Source: Sphingopyxis sp. USTB-05 (GTDB lineage Bacteria > Pseudomonadota > Alphaproteobacteria > Sphingomonadales > Sphingomonadaceae). From it: DNA of 64,000 bases. The position numbers were made by a program, and so were the translations under genes. Each line of letters begins with the position of its first letter. Position 1 is the stretch's first letter. Below are positions 17,881 to 27,727 of this stretch, piece after piece. The stretch is from contig NZ_CP084712.1 in assembly GCF_023822045.1 (NCBI RefSeq), forward strand, positions 3,534,001 to 3,598,000, in the 5' to 3' direction. The notes below the pieces were generated by a model that ran no database searches, had not been told where the DNA came from, and saw only the letters and a list, made by a program, of their open reading frames with translations.

Positions 17881-20800
17881 CAAGCGCTGGCACATCTGGA
17901 TCGATCGCGGCGGCACCTTCACGGACGTCGTCGCGCGCCGCCCCGACGGCACGGTCGTCACCACCAAATATTTGAGCGAGGACCCGGCGCGCCCGGGCGA
18001 CGCCGCGGTCAATGCGATCCGCGATCTCACCGGCGCCAGCGCCGGCGCGCTTCCTCCGCTCGCCATCCGCATGGGCTCGACGGTGGCAACCAACGCGCTC
18101 CTCGAACGCAAGGGCGAGGCGACCCTGCTCGCGATCACGTCGGGCTTCGGTGACGCGCTGACGATCGGCTATCAGGACCGCCCCGAACTGTTCGCGAGGC
18201 GGCTCGATCGCACGCCCCCGCCCCACGCGGCGGTGGCCGAGATCGCCGAGCGCATCGGCCCCGATGGCGATGTCCTGATTCGGCTCGACGAGGAGCAGGC
18301 CCGCTCGGCGCTGCAAGCCGCCCGCGGCAAGGGCCTCACCAGTATCGCGATCGTGCTGATGCACGGTTACCGATACCCCGAGCACGAGCAGCGCCTCGCA
18401 GCCATCGCATCCGAGCTCGGCTTCACCCAGATTTCGACGAGCCACGACGTCAGCGCCCTCATCAAGCTCGTCGGGCGCGGCGACACGACGCTCGCCGACG
18501 CCTATCTCTCGCCCGTGCTACGCCACTATGTCGATCAATTCGTGGCGCAATTGGGGGACGGCGTCGCTCCCCAGTTCATGAAGAGCTCGGGCGGCCTCGC
18601 CTCTGCCGCCGCTTTCCACGGCCGCGACGCAATCCTCTCCGGCCCCGCCGGCGGCATCGTCGGCATGGTCGGCAGCGCGGCGCCGCTCGGCAAGGACCGC
18701 CTGATCGGCTTCGACATGGGCGGGACTTCGACCGACGTCAGCCATTATGCCGGCCACCTCGAACGCGATAACGAGACCATCGTCGCGGGCACGCGCATCC
18801 GCGCGCCGATGCTACGCATCCACACAGTCGCGGCGGGCGGCGGCTCGATCTGCCGCTGGGACGGCACGCGCCTGCTCGTCGGCCCCGAAAGCGCCGGTGC
18901 GAACCCCGGCCCCGCTGCCTATGGCCGCGGCGGCCCGCTCACAGTCACCGACTGCAATGTCCTGCTCGGCAAGATACAGCCCGAACATTTCCCCAAACTC
19001 TTCGGACCGAACGGCGATCAGCCGTTGGACCGCGCCGTCGTGGTGGAAAAATTCGCCGCCATGGCGGCCGATGTCGGAGGCATCACGCCCGAAGCCCTTG
19101 CCGAGGGCTTGCTCGCCATCGCGGTGCAGCAGATGGCGAACGCGATCAAACGCATCACCATCGCGCGGGGCCACGACGTGACACAAGGCTACAGCCTCGT
19201 CGGCTTTGGCGGCGCGGCGGGACAGCATGTCTGCCTCGTCGCCGACGCGCTCGGCATCGACGAAATATTGCTCCACCCGCTCGCGGGGGTGCTCTCGGCC
19301 TATGGCATGGGCCTCGCCAAACCCTCGTCGATCCGCGAACGCACGCTGGCGCTGAAGCTCGACGAGCATTGCGCGGCCACGCTGGCTGCCACCGAAAGCG
19401 AGCTGGCGGAACAAGCCCGCGCCGACCTTGCGCCCGGCGCAGCAACGACGCGCGAAACCCTGCTCTTCGTCCGCCTGGCCGACAGCGATAATGCGATCGA
19501 ACTTCCGCTAGCCTCGCCCGCCGAGGTCAGGCAAGCCTTCGCCGCCGCCTTCCGCCAGCGCTTCGGCTATGCGCCGCACGACAATCTGGTGGTCGACCGG
19601 ATCCGTGTCGAATTGACCGAGGCGGGCGACGCCCCCGCGACACTCCCGCCGGCCACGCCACCGACCGAGACCGCGCCCGAGATGATTACCTCCTGGCTCG
19701 CCGGCGCCCCGCATGAAGTCCCGCTGCACCAGCGCGCTGCGCTCGCCCCCGGCCGCGCCCTCGCCGGACCCGCGATCATCATCGACACGCTCTCGACCAC
19801 GATCGTCGAACCGGGCTGGCGTGCCGAGGTCCAGAGAGAAGGCACCTTACTCCTCACCCGCACCCGAGGCGCCGAAACCCACGCCGTCACCGCCGACGAC
19901 CTGATTAGCCCCGATCTGATCCGCCTCGAAATCTTCAACAGCCTGTTCATGGCGATTGCCGAGGAAATGGGCGGCGCTCTCCAGCACAGCGCCTCGTCGA
20001 TCAACATCCGCGAGCGGCTCGATTTTTCCTGCGCGATCTTCGACGGCGAAGGCCGCCTCGTTGCCAACGCACCGCACATGCCGGTGCATCTCGGTTCGAT
20101 GGGCGAAAGCGTCCGCACCATCCTTCGACAGCGGACCAGCGACGGCCGCGGCATTCGCAGGGGCGACGCTTACGCCCTCAACGCCCCTTATGATGGCGGC
20201 ACCCACCTGCCCGACATCACTGTCATCATGCCGGTATTCGTCGCCAAAGAAAATGGCGGGGATGATGCACCCAGCTTCTTCGTCGCCGCGCGCGGCCATC
20301 ACGCCGATCTCGGCGGCATCGCCCCCGGCTCGATGCCACCCAACAGCCGCAGCATCGACGACGAAGGTATCCTCTTCGACAACAAGCTGATCGTCGACGA
20401 CGGCAACTTCCTCGACGCCGAAGTCCACGCACACCTGATCACGGGCGATTACCCCGCCCGCAACCCGGCGCTCAATATCGCCGACCTCAAGGCGCAGGTC
20501 GCGGCCTGCCAGCGCGGCACAAGCGCCCTTGCCGACCTCTCGGCCCGGCACGGCGCCGCGACCGTCGCCGCCTATATGGCGCACGGCCAGCGACAGGCCG
20601 AAGCGGCGGTGCGCCAACTCATTGCAGGCCTCGGCGACGGCCGGTTCACCTATGCGATGGACAATGGCGCCGAGGTTGCAGTTGCGGTGACGGTCGACCG
20701 CGAAGCGCGCCACGTCACGATCGACTTCACCGGGTCGTCGGCAACGCTACCCGACAATTTCAACGCGCCCACACCCGTCGTCCGCGCTGCAGTGCTTTAT

Positions 20801-21469
20801 GTCCTCCGCACCATGCTCAACGACCCGATCCCGATGAACGAAGGCTGCCTTGCCCCGGTCACGCTGATCGTCCCCGATAATTCGATGTTGTCTCCCCGCT
20901 ATCCCGCCGCGGTCGTCGCGGGCAATGTGGAGACCAGCCAGGTCATCACCGATACGCTCTTCGCCGCGTTCGGCGCGATGGCCCCCGCGCAGGGGACGAT
21001 GAACAATTTCACCTTCGGCAACGAAGCGTACCAATATTACGAGACCATCGCCGGGGGCTCGGGCGCCGGGCCCGGCTTCGACGGTACCAGCGTCATCCAG
21101 ACGCATATGACCAACAGCCGCATGACCGACCCCGAAGTCATGGAAACGCGCTTCCCGGTCATCGTCGAGCAATTTGCGATCCGCCAAGGTTCGGGCGGCG
21201 CGGGTCAATGGCACGGCGGCGACGGCGCCACCCGCAGTATCCGCTTCCGCGAGCCGATGGCCGCAAATATCCTTGCGAACCGCCGTCAGATCGCACCGAA
21301 AGGTCTCGCAGGCGGCGCCGACGCCGCCCCCGGCCGCAACTGGGTCGAGCGCGCCGACGGCCGGGTCGAAATGCTCGCCGCCACCGGCAGCGCAGAGCTT
21401 GCCGCGGGCGATGCCTTCGTGATCGAAACGCCGGGCGGCGGCGGTTATGGGAACCCTAGGGAGAGATAA
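17864..21469 (+). CDS. 5-oxoprolinase (ATP-hydrolysing), HyuA-HyuB fusion
   Basis: 1201 residues from the ATG at 17864; the frame is open further upstream but there it shadows the kinase. N-terminal hydantoinase A part (about 1-690): [50 protein letters not shown]-terminal hydantoinase B part (about 700-1200): [36 protein letters not shown], ending [11 protein letters not shown]. Full-length fusion is the eukaryote-like OplAH form that opens 5-oxoproline to glutamate with ATP. The membrane proteins DUF969 and DUF979 follow, which supports 5-oxoproline or a related lactam as substrate; hydantoinase activity cannot be excluded. Confidence 0.85.
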   Translation: MASPTDKRWHIWIDRGGTFTDVVARRPDGTVVTTKYLSEDPARPGDAAVNAIRDLTGASAGALPPLAIRMGSTVATNALLERKGEATLLAITSGFGDALTIGYQDRPELFARRLDRTPPPHAAVAEIAERIGPDGDVLIRLDEEQARSALQAARGKGLTSIAIVLMHGYRYPEHEQRLAAIASELGFTQISTSHDVSALIKLVGRGDTTLADAYLSPVLRHYVDQFVAQLGDGVAPQFMKSSGGLASAAAFHGRDAILSGPAGGIVGMVGSAAPLGKDRLIGFDMGGTSTDVSHYAGHLERDNETIVAGTRIRAPMLRIHTVAAGGGSICRWDGTRLLVGPESAGANPGPAAYGRGGPLTVTDCNVLLGKIQPEHFPKLFGPNGDQPLDRAVVVEKFAAMAADVGGITPEALAEGLLAIAVQQMANAIKRITIARGHDVTQGYSLVGFGGAAGQHVCLVADALGIDEILLHPLAGVLSAYGMGLAKPSSIRERTLALKLDEHCAATLAATESELAEQARADLAPGAATTRETLLFVRLADSDNAIELPLASPAEVRQAFAAAFRQRFGYAPHDNLVVDRIRVELTEAGDAPATLPPATPPTETAPEMITSWLAGAPHEVPLHQRAALAPGRALAGPAIIIDTLSTTIVEPGWRAEVQREGTLLLTRTRGAETHAVTADDLISPDLIRLEIFNSLFMAIAEEMGGALQHSASSINIRERLDFSCAIFDGEGRLVANAPHMPVHLGSMGESVRTILRQRTSDGRGIRRGDAYALNAPYDGGTHLPDITVIMPVFVAKENGGDDAPSFFVAARGHHADLGGIAPGSMPPNSRSIDDEGILFDNKLIVDDGNFLDAEVHAHLITGDYPARNPALNIADLKAQVAACQRGTSALADLSARHGAATVAAYMAHGQRQAEAAVRQLIAGLGDGRFTYAMDNGAEVAVAVTVDREARHVTIDFTGSSATLPDNFNAPTPVVRAAVLYVLRTMLNDPIPMNEGCLAPVTLIVPDNSMLSPRYPAAVVAGNVETSQVITDTLFAAFGAMAPAQGTMNNFTFGNEAYQYYETIAGGSGAGPGFDGTSVIQTHMTNSRMTDPEVMETRFPVIVEQFAIRQGSGGAGQWHGGDGATRSIRFREPMAANILANRRQIAPKGLAGGADAAPGRNWVERADGRVEMLAATGSAELAAGDAFVIETPGGGGYGNPRER

Positions 21470-21526
21470 TTTGGCGACAGCACGGTCTACCCCACGCGGG
21501 GATGACGGAGTGAAGGGATATCGATC

Positions 21527-22198
21527 ATGCTCGTCCTGATCGGCATCCTCATCATCATCGCGGGCTTTCTGCTCCGCTTCAATCCGCTGCTCGTAATCAT
21601 GGCCTCGGCGCTCGCGACCGGGCTTGCCGCGGGGCTCGACATAAGTGCGATCATCGCCGCCTTCGGCAAGGCGTTCAACGACACACGCTATGTCTCGATC
21701 GTCTGGATCGTCCTGCCCGTCATCGGCCTCCTCGAAGCTTACGGCCTTCAGCAACACGCCCGCACGCTCATCGGCCGCATGAAGGGCGCGACGCTCGGCC
21801 GCCTGCTCACATCCTATCTCTTGCTGCGTCAGGCGATGGCGGCGGTCGGCCTGACCTCGGTCGCAGGCCATCCGCAGACCGTCCGGCCGCTCGTCGCGCC
21901 GATGGCCGAAGCCGCCGCCGAGGCAAAGAACGATGCGCTGACCGACGATCAGCGCGAAGAGGTTAAGGCCTTCTCCGCCGCCACCGACAATATCGGGCTC
22001 TTTTTCGGCGAGGATATCTTCCTCGCGATCGGATCGATCCTGCTGATGAAGGGCGTGCTCGAAGGCTATGGCTATCAGATCGAACCTTTGCACTTCTCGC
22101 TCTGGGCCATCCCGACCGCGATTGCCGCCTTCCTGATCCACGGCTTCCGCCTTCGCCGCCTCGAACGGCGCATGGCGAAGAAGGAGGCCAGCGCATGA
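21527..22198 (+). CDS. DUF969 membrane protein, putative 5-oxoproline transporter subunit
   Basis: 223 residues with about five hydrophobic helices, the first starting at the N-terminus (MLVLIGILIIIAGFLL). The motifs LRQAMAAVGLTSVAGHPQTVRPL and TDNIGLFFGEDIFLAIGSI are typical of DUF969. In many bacteria DUF969 and DUF979 genes are adjacent and lie beside 5-oxoprolinase or pyrrolidone-carboxyl peptidase, so a transport role has been proposed. The stop overlaps the DUF979 start (ATGA), indicating a two-part membrane complex. Confidence 0.8.
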   Translation: MLVLIGILIIIAGFLLRFNPLLVIMASALATGLAAGLDISAIIAAFGKAFNDTRYVSIVWIVLPVIGLLEAYGLQQHARTLIGRMKGATLGRLLTSYLLLRQAMAAVGLTSVAGHPQTVRPLVAPMAEAAAEAKNDALTDDQREEVKAFSAATDNIGLFFGEDIFLAIGSILLMKGVLEGYGYQIEPLHFSLWAIPTAIAAFLIHGFRLRRLERRMAKKEASA

Positions 22199-23133
22199 TC
22201 ACGCTCGGCTTCGTCTATGTCCTCGCGGGACTGACCTTCGCACTATTTGCGATCCTCGGCCTTCAGGACCGCAGCAACCCCAAGCGTTTCGGCAACGCCG
22301 CCTTCTGGGGCCTGCTTGCCCTGTCGATGCTAGCGGGCGACCGGCTCGGCGACTTCGGCAACGGCCTTTTGGTCCTTGCGCTCGTCGCGATCGCCGGCAC
22401 CGGGCAGATCGGCCGCGCGCCGGACGGCGACGTCCCCGCCGACGTCCAGACCGAACGCGCCGCAAAACACGGCCCCTTCCTGCTCCTGGTCGCGCTGATC
22501 ATCCCCGCGGTCGCTCTCGCAGGCACGTTCCTCTTCAAATGGGTCCCCGGTCTTGCCGACCCCAAACAGGCGACACTGATCTCGCTCGCGATCGGCGTTC
22601 TCATCGCGCTCGCCGTCGGCATGGCGCGGCTCAAACCGCCTCCCCTGCTCCCGCTTCAGCAGGGACGCCGTCTGCTCGACGCGGTCGGCTGGGCCGCGAT
22701 CCTGCCGCAGATGCTCGCCAGCCTAGGTGCGGTTTTCGCGCTCGCGGGCGTCGGCGAGGTGGTCGGCGACCTCATCGGCACCACAATCCCCGAAGGCAGC
22801 CTGTTCGGCGCGACGCTCGCCTTCGGGCTCGGCATGGCGCTCTTCACGATGGTGATGGGCAATGCCTTCGCCGCCTTCCCCGTCATGCTCGCCGCGGTCG
22901 GCATGCCCTTGCTCATCAAGCAATATGGCGGCGACCCAGCGGTCGTCGCGGCGATCGGTATGCTAGCGGGCTTCTGCGGCACGCTGATGACCCCGATGGC
23001 CGCCAACTTCAATCTCGTCCCCGCCGCGCTGCTCGAACTCAAAAACCCCTATGGCGTGATCAAGGCGCAAATCGGAACGGCACTCCCATTGCTGGCCGTG
23101 AACATCGTCTTCATCTGGCTATTTGCCTTTTAA
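22195..23133 (+). CDS. DUF979 membrane protein, putative 5-oxoproline transporter subunit
   Basis: 312 residues with about nine predicted membrane segments. Distinctive parts are LLQGRRLLDAVGWA-like QQGRRLLDAVGWAAILPQ, FTMVMGNAFAAFPVMLAAVG, and the C-terminal GTLMTPMAANFNLVPAALLELK, all resembling ion-coupled permease re-entrant loops. Pairs with DUF969. Transport of 5-oxoproline is inferred from the gene neighbourhood only. Confidence 0.8.
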   Translation: MITLGFVYVLAGLTFALFAILGLQDRSNPKRFGNAAFWGLLALSMLAGDRLGDFGNGLLVLALVAIAGTGQIGRAPDGDVPADVQTERAAKHGPFLLLVALIIPAVALAGTFLFKWVPGLADPKQATLISLAIGVLIALAVGMARLKPPPLLPLQQGRRLLDAVGWAAILPQMLASLGAVFALAGVGEVVGDLIGTTIPEGSLFGATLAFGLGMALFTMVMGNAFAAFPVMLAAVGMPLLIKQYGGDPAVVAAIGMLAGFCGTLMTPMAANFNLVPAALLELKNPYGVIKAQIGTALPLLAVNIVFIWLFAF

Positions 23134-23139
23134 TCATCA

Positions 23140-23228
23140 TTGCGAGGAGCGAAGCGACGCGGCAATCCAGAGCATGCGTAAACCGCTCTGAATTGTTTCC
23201 CCCGGCTTTCGCCGGGGTCGCAATGATG
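23140..23228. repeat. Family C intergenic palindrome
   Basis: Left end catcattgcgaggagcgaag then cgacgcggcaatccagag; right end ccggctttcgccggggtcgc then aatgatg. The ends (tcattgcga / tcgcaatga) are reverse complements. It sits inside the operon between DUF979 and DUF2891 genes and ends about 15 bases before the DUF2891 start, so it will be transcribed and may fold. Confidence 0.7.
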
Positions 23229-23243
23229 ACCACAGGATATGGA

Positions 23244-24242
23244 ATGACCATTCTCACCCCCGACCACGCCGCCCGCTTCGCCAACGCGACCCTCGCGCAT
23301 CTCGGCCGCGAATATCCGTACAAGATGGACCTTGTGCTGAACGGCCCTGAGGATGCGAGGCCGCCGCGCGAGCACCACCCGATCTTTCATGGCAGCTTTG
23401 ACTGGCATAGCTGCGTCCATGGCTGGTGGCAGATACTTCGCCTCGCGCGCCGCTTCCCCGATCTGCCGATCTCCGCCGATATCCGCGCCCGCGCCGACGA
23501 AATGCTCGTGCCTGGGAAGGTGGCCGGTGAACTCGCCTATCTCGAACGCCCCTATGCTGCGGGCTTCGAGCGCCCCTATGGCTGGGCTTGGCTGCTCGCA
23601 CTCCACGCCGAGACCGAGCGTCACGACGCCCCTTGGGCCACCGCGCTCGAACCGCTTGCCGCCGCCTTTGCCGCGCGCTTCCACGCGTTCCTCCCCAAGC
23701 TCACCTATCCGCTGCGCGTCGGCACCCATTTCAACATCAGCTTTGCGCTCCTTCTCGCGCGCCACTGGGCCGAAACCCGCGATCCCGCGCTGGTCACCCT
23801 CATCGACGCCCGCGCGCGCGGCTGGTTCGCCGATGATCGCGACTGTCAGGCATGGGAACCCGGCGGTGACGAATTCCTCTCCTCCGCGCTCACCGAAGCG
23901 CATCTGATGGCCGTTGTCCTATGCGAAGATTTCACGCCATGGTTCGACGCCTTCCTCCCTCGCGCCACCGCCGAGCAGCCCGCGACGCTTTTCATGCCCG
24001 CCACCGTCTCCGACCGCAGCGACGGCAAGATCGCGCATCTCGACGGCCTCAATCTCAGCCGCGCGTGGAGCTGGCGCGCGATCGCCGCCGGGCTCGGCGC
24101 CGACCATCCCGTCAGCCCCGTCGCCGAAGCCGCGGCGCAGCGCCACCTCGCCGCCGCGCTCCCGCATGTCACCGGCGACTATATGGGCGAACATTGGCTC
24201 GCGAGCTTTGCTTTGCTGGCGCTCGACGGCCTCGCCGATTGA
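23244..24242 (+). CDS. DUF2891 family protein
   Basis: 332 residues, cytoplasmic, no membrane segments. Start set by AGGA before the ATG at 23244, just past repeat C. Conserved-looking motifs include HHPIFHGSFDWHSCVHGWW near residue 40, YGWAWLLALHAE, and HFNISFALLLAR, with repeating Trp/His residues reminiscent of alpha/alpha-barrel enzymes. Biochemical role unknown to me. Its place in the 5-oxoprolinase cluster suggests metabolism of pyroglutamyl compounds. Confidence 0.8.
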   Translation: MTILTPDHAARFANATLAHLGREYPYKMDLVLNGPEDARPPREHHPIFHGSFDWHSCVHGWWQILRLARRFPDLPISADIRARADEMLVPGKVAGELAYLERPYAAGFERPYGWAWLLALHAETERHDAPWATALEPLAAAFAARFHAFLPKLTYPLRVGTHFNISFALLLARHWAETRDPALVTLIDARARGWFADDRDCQAWEPGGDEFLSSALTEAHLMAVVLCEDFTPWFDAFLPRATAEQPATLFMPATVSDRSDGKIAHLDGLNLSRAWSWRAIAAGLGADHPVSPVAEAAAQRHLAAALPHVTGDYMGEHWLASFALLALDGLAD

Positions 24243-24293
24243 CAAGCCCCGCCCTCGCGGCGAAGGACGGCGCAAAGGGATGAAGGACTGCCA

Positions 24294-25304
24294 ATGAAGA
24301 CGCTGCGCCCGACCTCGTTCGACGTCGCCGAACGCGCCGGGGTTTCCCAATCGACGGTGTCACGCGCTCTCCGCAACAGCCCGGGCGTCAATGCCGAGAC
24401 ACGCGCGCGCGTCTCGGCCGCGGCGCGCGAGCTGGGTTATGTCGTCGACCGTCACGCCTCGTCGCTGCGGCTCAAGAGCAGCGAGACGATCGCGCTCGTT
24501 ACCATCTGCCGCCCCGGCGAGGACCGCAGCGCGATCAATCCATTCTATTTCGCGCTTCTGGGCAGCATCGCGGCCGCCACCTCGGCGCGCGGGTTCAACC
24601 TGCTCGTTTCCTTTCAGGAAAATGCCGACAATTTCCGCGCCGATTTCGTCGCCTCGGGGCTCGCCGACGCGATGATCGTCATCGGCACGACCAGCAACCG
24701 AGAAGCGTGGAAATATTTCGCCGAGGCGCAGGCCTCCGGCCTCGACTTCGTCTGCTGGGGCAGCCCGGGCAGTCCCTTCCACTGGATGCGCAGCGAAAAC
24801 GACATCGGCGGCCAACTCGCCGCCGAACATTTCGTACGCGACGGCCGCCGCCACATCGCCTTCGTCGGGCCGCAGCAATCGCCGCAGCGCCAGTTCGACG
24901 AACGCCGCGACGGCTTTACCGCCGCGCTTGGCACGCACGGCCTCACCCCCATCGTCGCCGAGCCGCCGGCCGCCGCCGACCGCCACGCGCAGGGCGTAGC
25001 CGCGGTGCAGGCGCTGCTGGAGGCGCACCCCGAAACCGACGCGATCTTCGCCGCGTCCGACATGCTCGCGCTCGGCGTGCTGCAGGGGCTCAAGGATGCG
25101 GGGCGCCGCGTTCCGCAGGATGTCGCGCTGATCGGCTTCGACGGCATCCGCGCCGGTACGCTCGCCGACCCCGCGCTCACCACGCTGGAGCCCGACCTCG
25201 ATGCCGCGGGCGAGGCGCTCGTCGCGATGGCGCTCGAGGACGACGAGCATACGCGCAGCGGCACGCGCATCCCCGTCCATCTCGTCGTGCGCGGCACCGC
25301 CTGA
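24294..25304 (+). CDS. LacI-family transcriptional regulator
   Basis: 336 residues. N-terminal helix-turn-helix FDVAERAGVSQSTVSRALRN (about 9-28) with the hinge RHASSLRLKSS, then a periplasmic-binding-like sensor domain (IALVTIC, HIAFVGPQQS, DAIFAASDMLALGVLQGLKD, DVALIGFDGI). Binds small molecules, classically sugars. As the last gene of the 5-oxoprolinase cluster on the same strand it is a candidate regulator of that cluster. The ligand may be a lactam-linked compound; this is inference. Confidence 0.88.
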   Translation: MKTLRPTSFDVAERAGVSQSTVSRALRNSPGVNAETRARVSAAARELGYVVDRHASSLRLKSSETIALVTICRPGEDRSAINPFYFALLGSIAAATSARGFNLLVSFQENADNFRADFVASGLADAMIVIGTTSNREAWKYFAEAQASGLDFVCWGSPGSPFHWMRSENDIGGQLAAEHFVRDGRRHIAFVGPQQSPQRQFDERRDGFTAALGTHGLTPIVAEPPAAADRHAQGVAAVQALLEAHPETDAIFAASDMLALGVLQGLKDAGRRVPQDVALIGFDGIRAGTLADPALTTLEPDLDAAGEALVAMALEDDEHTRSGTRIPVHLVVRGTA

Positions 25305-25405
25305 GCCCTGTCCGCACCGGGTTACCGTGACTTAACTCCCCGAAAAGTAACGCTTCGTTATCCGTGTCTCTGCTACCCATCGGGGCGGGGGCAGAAAGCG
25401 GTAGT

Positions 25406-26593
25406 GTGAACGGACAATTTTTCATCTCGCTGCTCAACCCGGGCATCGGCTTCCTGTTCGCCACCGCCTTTTTCCTGCTGTGGCTCAACCGCCGCGAGCG
25501 CTACGTCGCTTATGCCGCCGCCGCCTATACGGCTTCGGCCCTCGCCTTCCTGATCCAGGACGTCGGCCCGGTGTTGCCGATGGAACTGCAGCGCCTACCC
25601 GCGAATGTCGGCTTCCTCGCGACCGGCATGCTCTTCGCCGCCGCGATCATCAAACGCTACGACCTCCCCGTCCCCTGGCGCGCGATGGGCATCACCGCGG
25701 CCGTCTCCACCACCATCTTCGTCTGGTTCCTTCTCGGCCGACCGAGCATCGCCGCGCGCATCCTGACGATCAGCACCGGCGCGGGTATCATCGCGACCAT
25801 GGTCGTCATCGCGCTCTGGCCGGTCGAAAAGCGCCACCTGATCGACCGCGTGCTGTTCTGGGTCGCCGCCTTTTCGGCGCTCAACCTCATCGTCCGACCC
25901 GTCGTCCTGCTTTCGCTACGCGGCGGTTTCGACAATTATGTCGGCTTCCAGCAGTCAATCTATTGGACCACCGTCCAGTTCACGCAGGCGATGGTGTCGA
26001 TCGTCGCGGCGATCAGCCTGATGGTCGCGGTTGCGATCGACCAGATCGCCGAGCTGCGCCGTCAGGCCGACTATGACAATCTTTCGGGCCTGCTCAACCG
26101 CCGCGGGTTCGAGGCGCAGGCCGAAACCGCGCTTCGTCGCTGCCAGGACGAAGCGCGCCCCGTCGCGCTGCTCGTCGCGGACCTCGATCATTTCAAGCGC
26201 ATCAACGACAATCACGATCACGCGGTCGGTGACGCGATCATCGCCGCTTTCGGCGCGCATGTCCGGCTGATCGGCCCCGCAGCTATGGTCGCGGGCCGCA
26301 TCGGCGGAGAGGAGTTCGCGCTGCTCGTCCCCGGCGCGGGGATCGAGTCGGCGCGCCAGCTCGCCGAAGCGGTGCGCACCGGCCTTCAGGCCGCCTGCGC
26401 CGACCGCATCCCCGCCAGCCTCTGCCCGACCGCGAGCTTCGGCATCGCAGTCGGGACGCCCGGCGGTGGCACCAACCTCGCCGCACTGATGCACGAGGCC
26501 GATCAGGCGCTCTACGAAGCCAAGCGCACCGGCCGCAACCGCGTGCGCTCCTATACGCCGAAGCCCGTGCGCCTTACCGCGAATGGCGGCTGA
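25406..26593 (+). CDS. Membrane-bound diguanylate cyclase (GGDEF)
   Basis: About 395 residues from a GTG at 25406; a GTG at 25364 would add 14 residues. Six or more membrane helices over residues 1-205, then a short linker and GGDEF domain (about 222-385) with DLDHFKRINDNHDHAVGD and the active-site motif RIGGEEF, plus ALYEAKRTGRNRV at the end. Should make c-di-GMP from two GTP at the inner membrane. An inhibitory RxxD site is not clear. The window also encodes a PilZ-HTH protein that could read this messenger. Confidence 0.88.
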   Translation: MNGQFFISLLNPGIGFLFATAFFLLWLNRRERYVAYAAAAYTASALAFLIQDVGPVLPMELQRLPANVGFLATGMLFAAAIIKRYDLPVPWRAMGITAAVSTTIFVWFLLGRPSIAARILTISTGAGIIATMVVIALWPVEKRHLIDRVLFWVAAFSALNLIVRPVVLLSLRGGFDNYVGFQQSIYWTTVQFTQAMVSIVAAISLMVAVAIDQIAELRRQADYDNLSGLLNRRGFEAQAETALRRCQDEARPVALLVADLDHFKRINDNHDHAVGDAIIAAFGAHVRLIGPAAMVAGRIGGEEFALLVPGAGIESARQLAEAVRTGLQAACADRIPASLCPTASFGIAVGTPGGGTNLAALMHEADQALYEAKRTGRNRVRSYTPKPVRLTANGG

Positions 26594-26602
26594 GCCGCCG
26601 CG

Positions 26603-27082
26603 CTATTTCGCGCGCCGCACCGCCACCACCTTGATCTCGACGACCGCGGTCGGTTCGTACAGTCGCGACACGCCGATCGCGGTCCACGCCGGAAAGGGCG
26701 CCTTGACATAATTGTTCTTCACCGCCGCAAAGCCGTCGATATGCGCGGCAAGGTCGGTGTGAAAGGTCGTGATGTCGACGACATCGTCCCAGCTCGCGCC
26801 CGCGCGCGCCAGCGTCGCGGCGATATGTTTGAAAGCGCGCTCATACCCAGGCGCCAGATCGCTCTCGCCCTTCGCTGGCGCCGCGACCACCCCCGACAGA
26901 TAGATGATGTCGCCGGCGATCACCGCATCGGCATAGCCCACCGCCTCCTGAAACGCGCGCGCTTCCGCATTTTCGGGCATCAGCACCGATCCCGCCTCGC
27001 GCGCGCCCGCCGACCCGGCGCACAGCCCCGCCACCAGCGCCATTCCCACCATCCTTGGCATCGCCCCTCGCATGATCCGCAT
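26603..27082 (-). CDS. Secreted RidA/YjgF-family protein
   Basis: About 159 residues from the ATG at 27082. An N-terminal signal peptide (MVGMALVAGLCAGSAGA) precedes a RidA fold (about 45-155: ADAVIAGDIIYLSGVVA, AFKHIAATLARAGASWDDVV, FPAWTAIGVSRL, VEIKVVAVRR). RidA proteins deaminate reactive enamines in the cytoplasm; export to the periplasm is less usual. The catalytic Arg of canonical RidA (near the C-terminal IEI strand) could not be placed, so activity is uncertain. Convergent with the GGDEF gene. Confidence 0.8.
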   Translation of the reverse strand: MRIMRGAMPRMVGMALVAGLCAGSAGAREAGSVLMPENAEARAFQEAVGYADAVIAGDIIYLSGVVAAPAKGESDLAPGYERAFKHIAATLARAGASWDDVVDITTFHTDLAAHIDGFAAVKNNYVKAPFPAWTAIGVSRLYEPTAVVEIKVVAVRRAK

Positions 27083-27296
27083 CCCCCGTCTCGATCCAAC
27101 CACGCCCGCGAACCTGACAGCGGACGGTCGCGAAGGCCAGCCCTTCGTCACCGGCCACGAACCGGCCCCCTACAGACCGACCATGATTTTCTTCGCTTAT
27201 CAGGCCATTAATCCTCTTCCGCAGGAAAAGCCGCAGTCCCGCCAAGCTATTCCCCGCGCGGGACCATGAACGGAACAGAGACAAGGGAACAGAAAC

Positions 27297-27467
27297 ATGC
27301 GGACCCGACGACCATCGAACCTCCTCTGCGACGAACGCGGCGCGACCGCGATCGAATATGGGCTGATCGCCGCGCTGATCTCGCTCGCGTGCATCATCGC
27401 CTTCCAGATGCTCGGGCTCAGTCTCGAATCTATCTTCACGACGATCGACGAGGCGCTGAACCGATAA
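27297..27467 (+). CDS. Flp/Fap-type pilin, solitary
   Basis: 56 residues, missed by long-ORF criteria. Start has AAGGGA eight bases upstream. Short basic leader with CDERGATAIEYGLIAALI: the Flp prepilin cleavage site (Gly before ATAIEY, with Glu at +5 of the mature chain), then a single hydrophobic helix and a short tail ending DEALNR. Flp pilins polymerise into Tad fimbriae for surface attachment. No tad or cpa gene is nearby, so the export machinery must be elsewhere. Confidence 0.85.
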   Translation: MRTRRPSNLLCDERGATAIEYGLIAALISLACIIAFQMLGLSLESIFTTIDEALNR

Positions 27468-27475
27468 TCCTACAT

Positions 27476-27497
27476 CATATAAAGAATTCTTTATATG
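27476..27497. promoter_or_regulatory. Perfect 22-bp palindrome upstream of the metE promoter
   Basis: Core ATAAAG-AATT-CTTTAT extended by CAT and ATG on each side, perfectly symmetrical. It lies five bases upstream of a TTGACA -35 element. The same ATAAAG-N4-CTTTAT core recurs 36-38 bases upstream of metK (56923-56938). Likely operator for a methionine/SAM-cycle regulator such as the ArsR-type SahR; the regulator is not in this window. Confidence 0.7.
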
Positions 27498-27501
27498 TCT
27501 G

Positions 27502-27529
27502 TTGACAATCACTGAGCGGCCTCTATCCT
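27502..27529 (+). promoter_or_regulatory. Sigma70-like promoter for the metE transcript
   Basis: TTGACA at 27502-27507 and TATCCT at 27524-27529 with a 16-base spacer. The start of transcription would fall near 27536, just ahead of the cobalamin aptamer. The palindrome immediately upstream overlaps the region contacted by RNA polymerase. Confidence 0.6.
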
Positions 27530-27538
27530 GAAAGCTGT

Positions 27539-27727
27539 CGAGGTTCTTCGCGTCGTCATGCGCCGCGAAGCTAAGACGGGAAGCCGGTGCGCCTCGCAAA
27601 GGGGCAATTCCGGCGCTGCCCCCGCAACTGTAAGCGGCGAGCGGCGGTCGTTACGTGTCACTGGTTCGGCAAGGAACCGGGAAGGCCAGACCGCAGCATT
27701 GACCCGCGAGCCAGGAGACCTGCCTCG
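27539..27727 (+). ncRNA. Cobalamin (B12) riboswitch
   Basis: Shows the conserved aptamer blocks in order: gggaagccggtgcg, the B12 box region ccggcgctgcccccgcaact followed by gtaagcgg, cactggttcgg...ccgggaaggcc hairpin, and gagccaggagacctgcc. Ends CGAGG and CCTCG can close P1. It leads into metE, the B12-independent methionine synthase, so when cobalamin is plentiful metE should be switched off, which implies a B12-dependent MetH and a B12 supply in this organism. The expression platform (27728-27858) is GC-rich; its exact switch was not resolved. Confidence 0.92.

Noticed and set aside
20747..22141. Long minus-strand frame opposite oplAH and DUF969
   Set aside because: Arg/Asp/Gly-rich antisense shadow with no recognisable motif.
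22539..23243. N-terminal extension of DUF2891
   Set aside because: It overlaps DUF979 in another frame and crosses repeat C; the ATG at 23244 has its own ribosome site.
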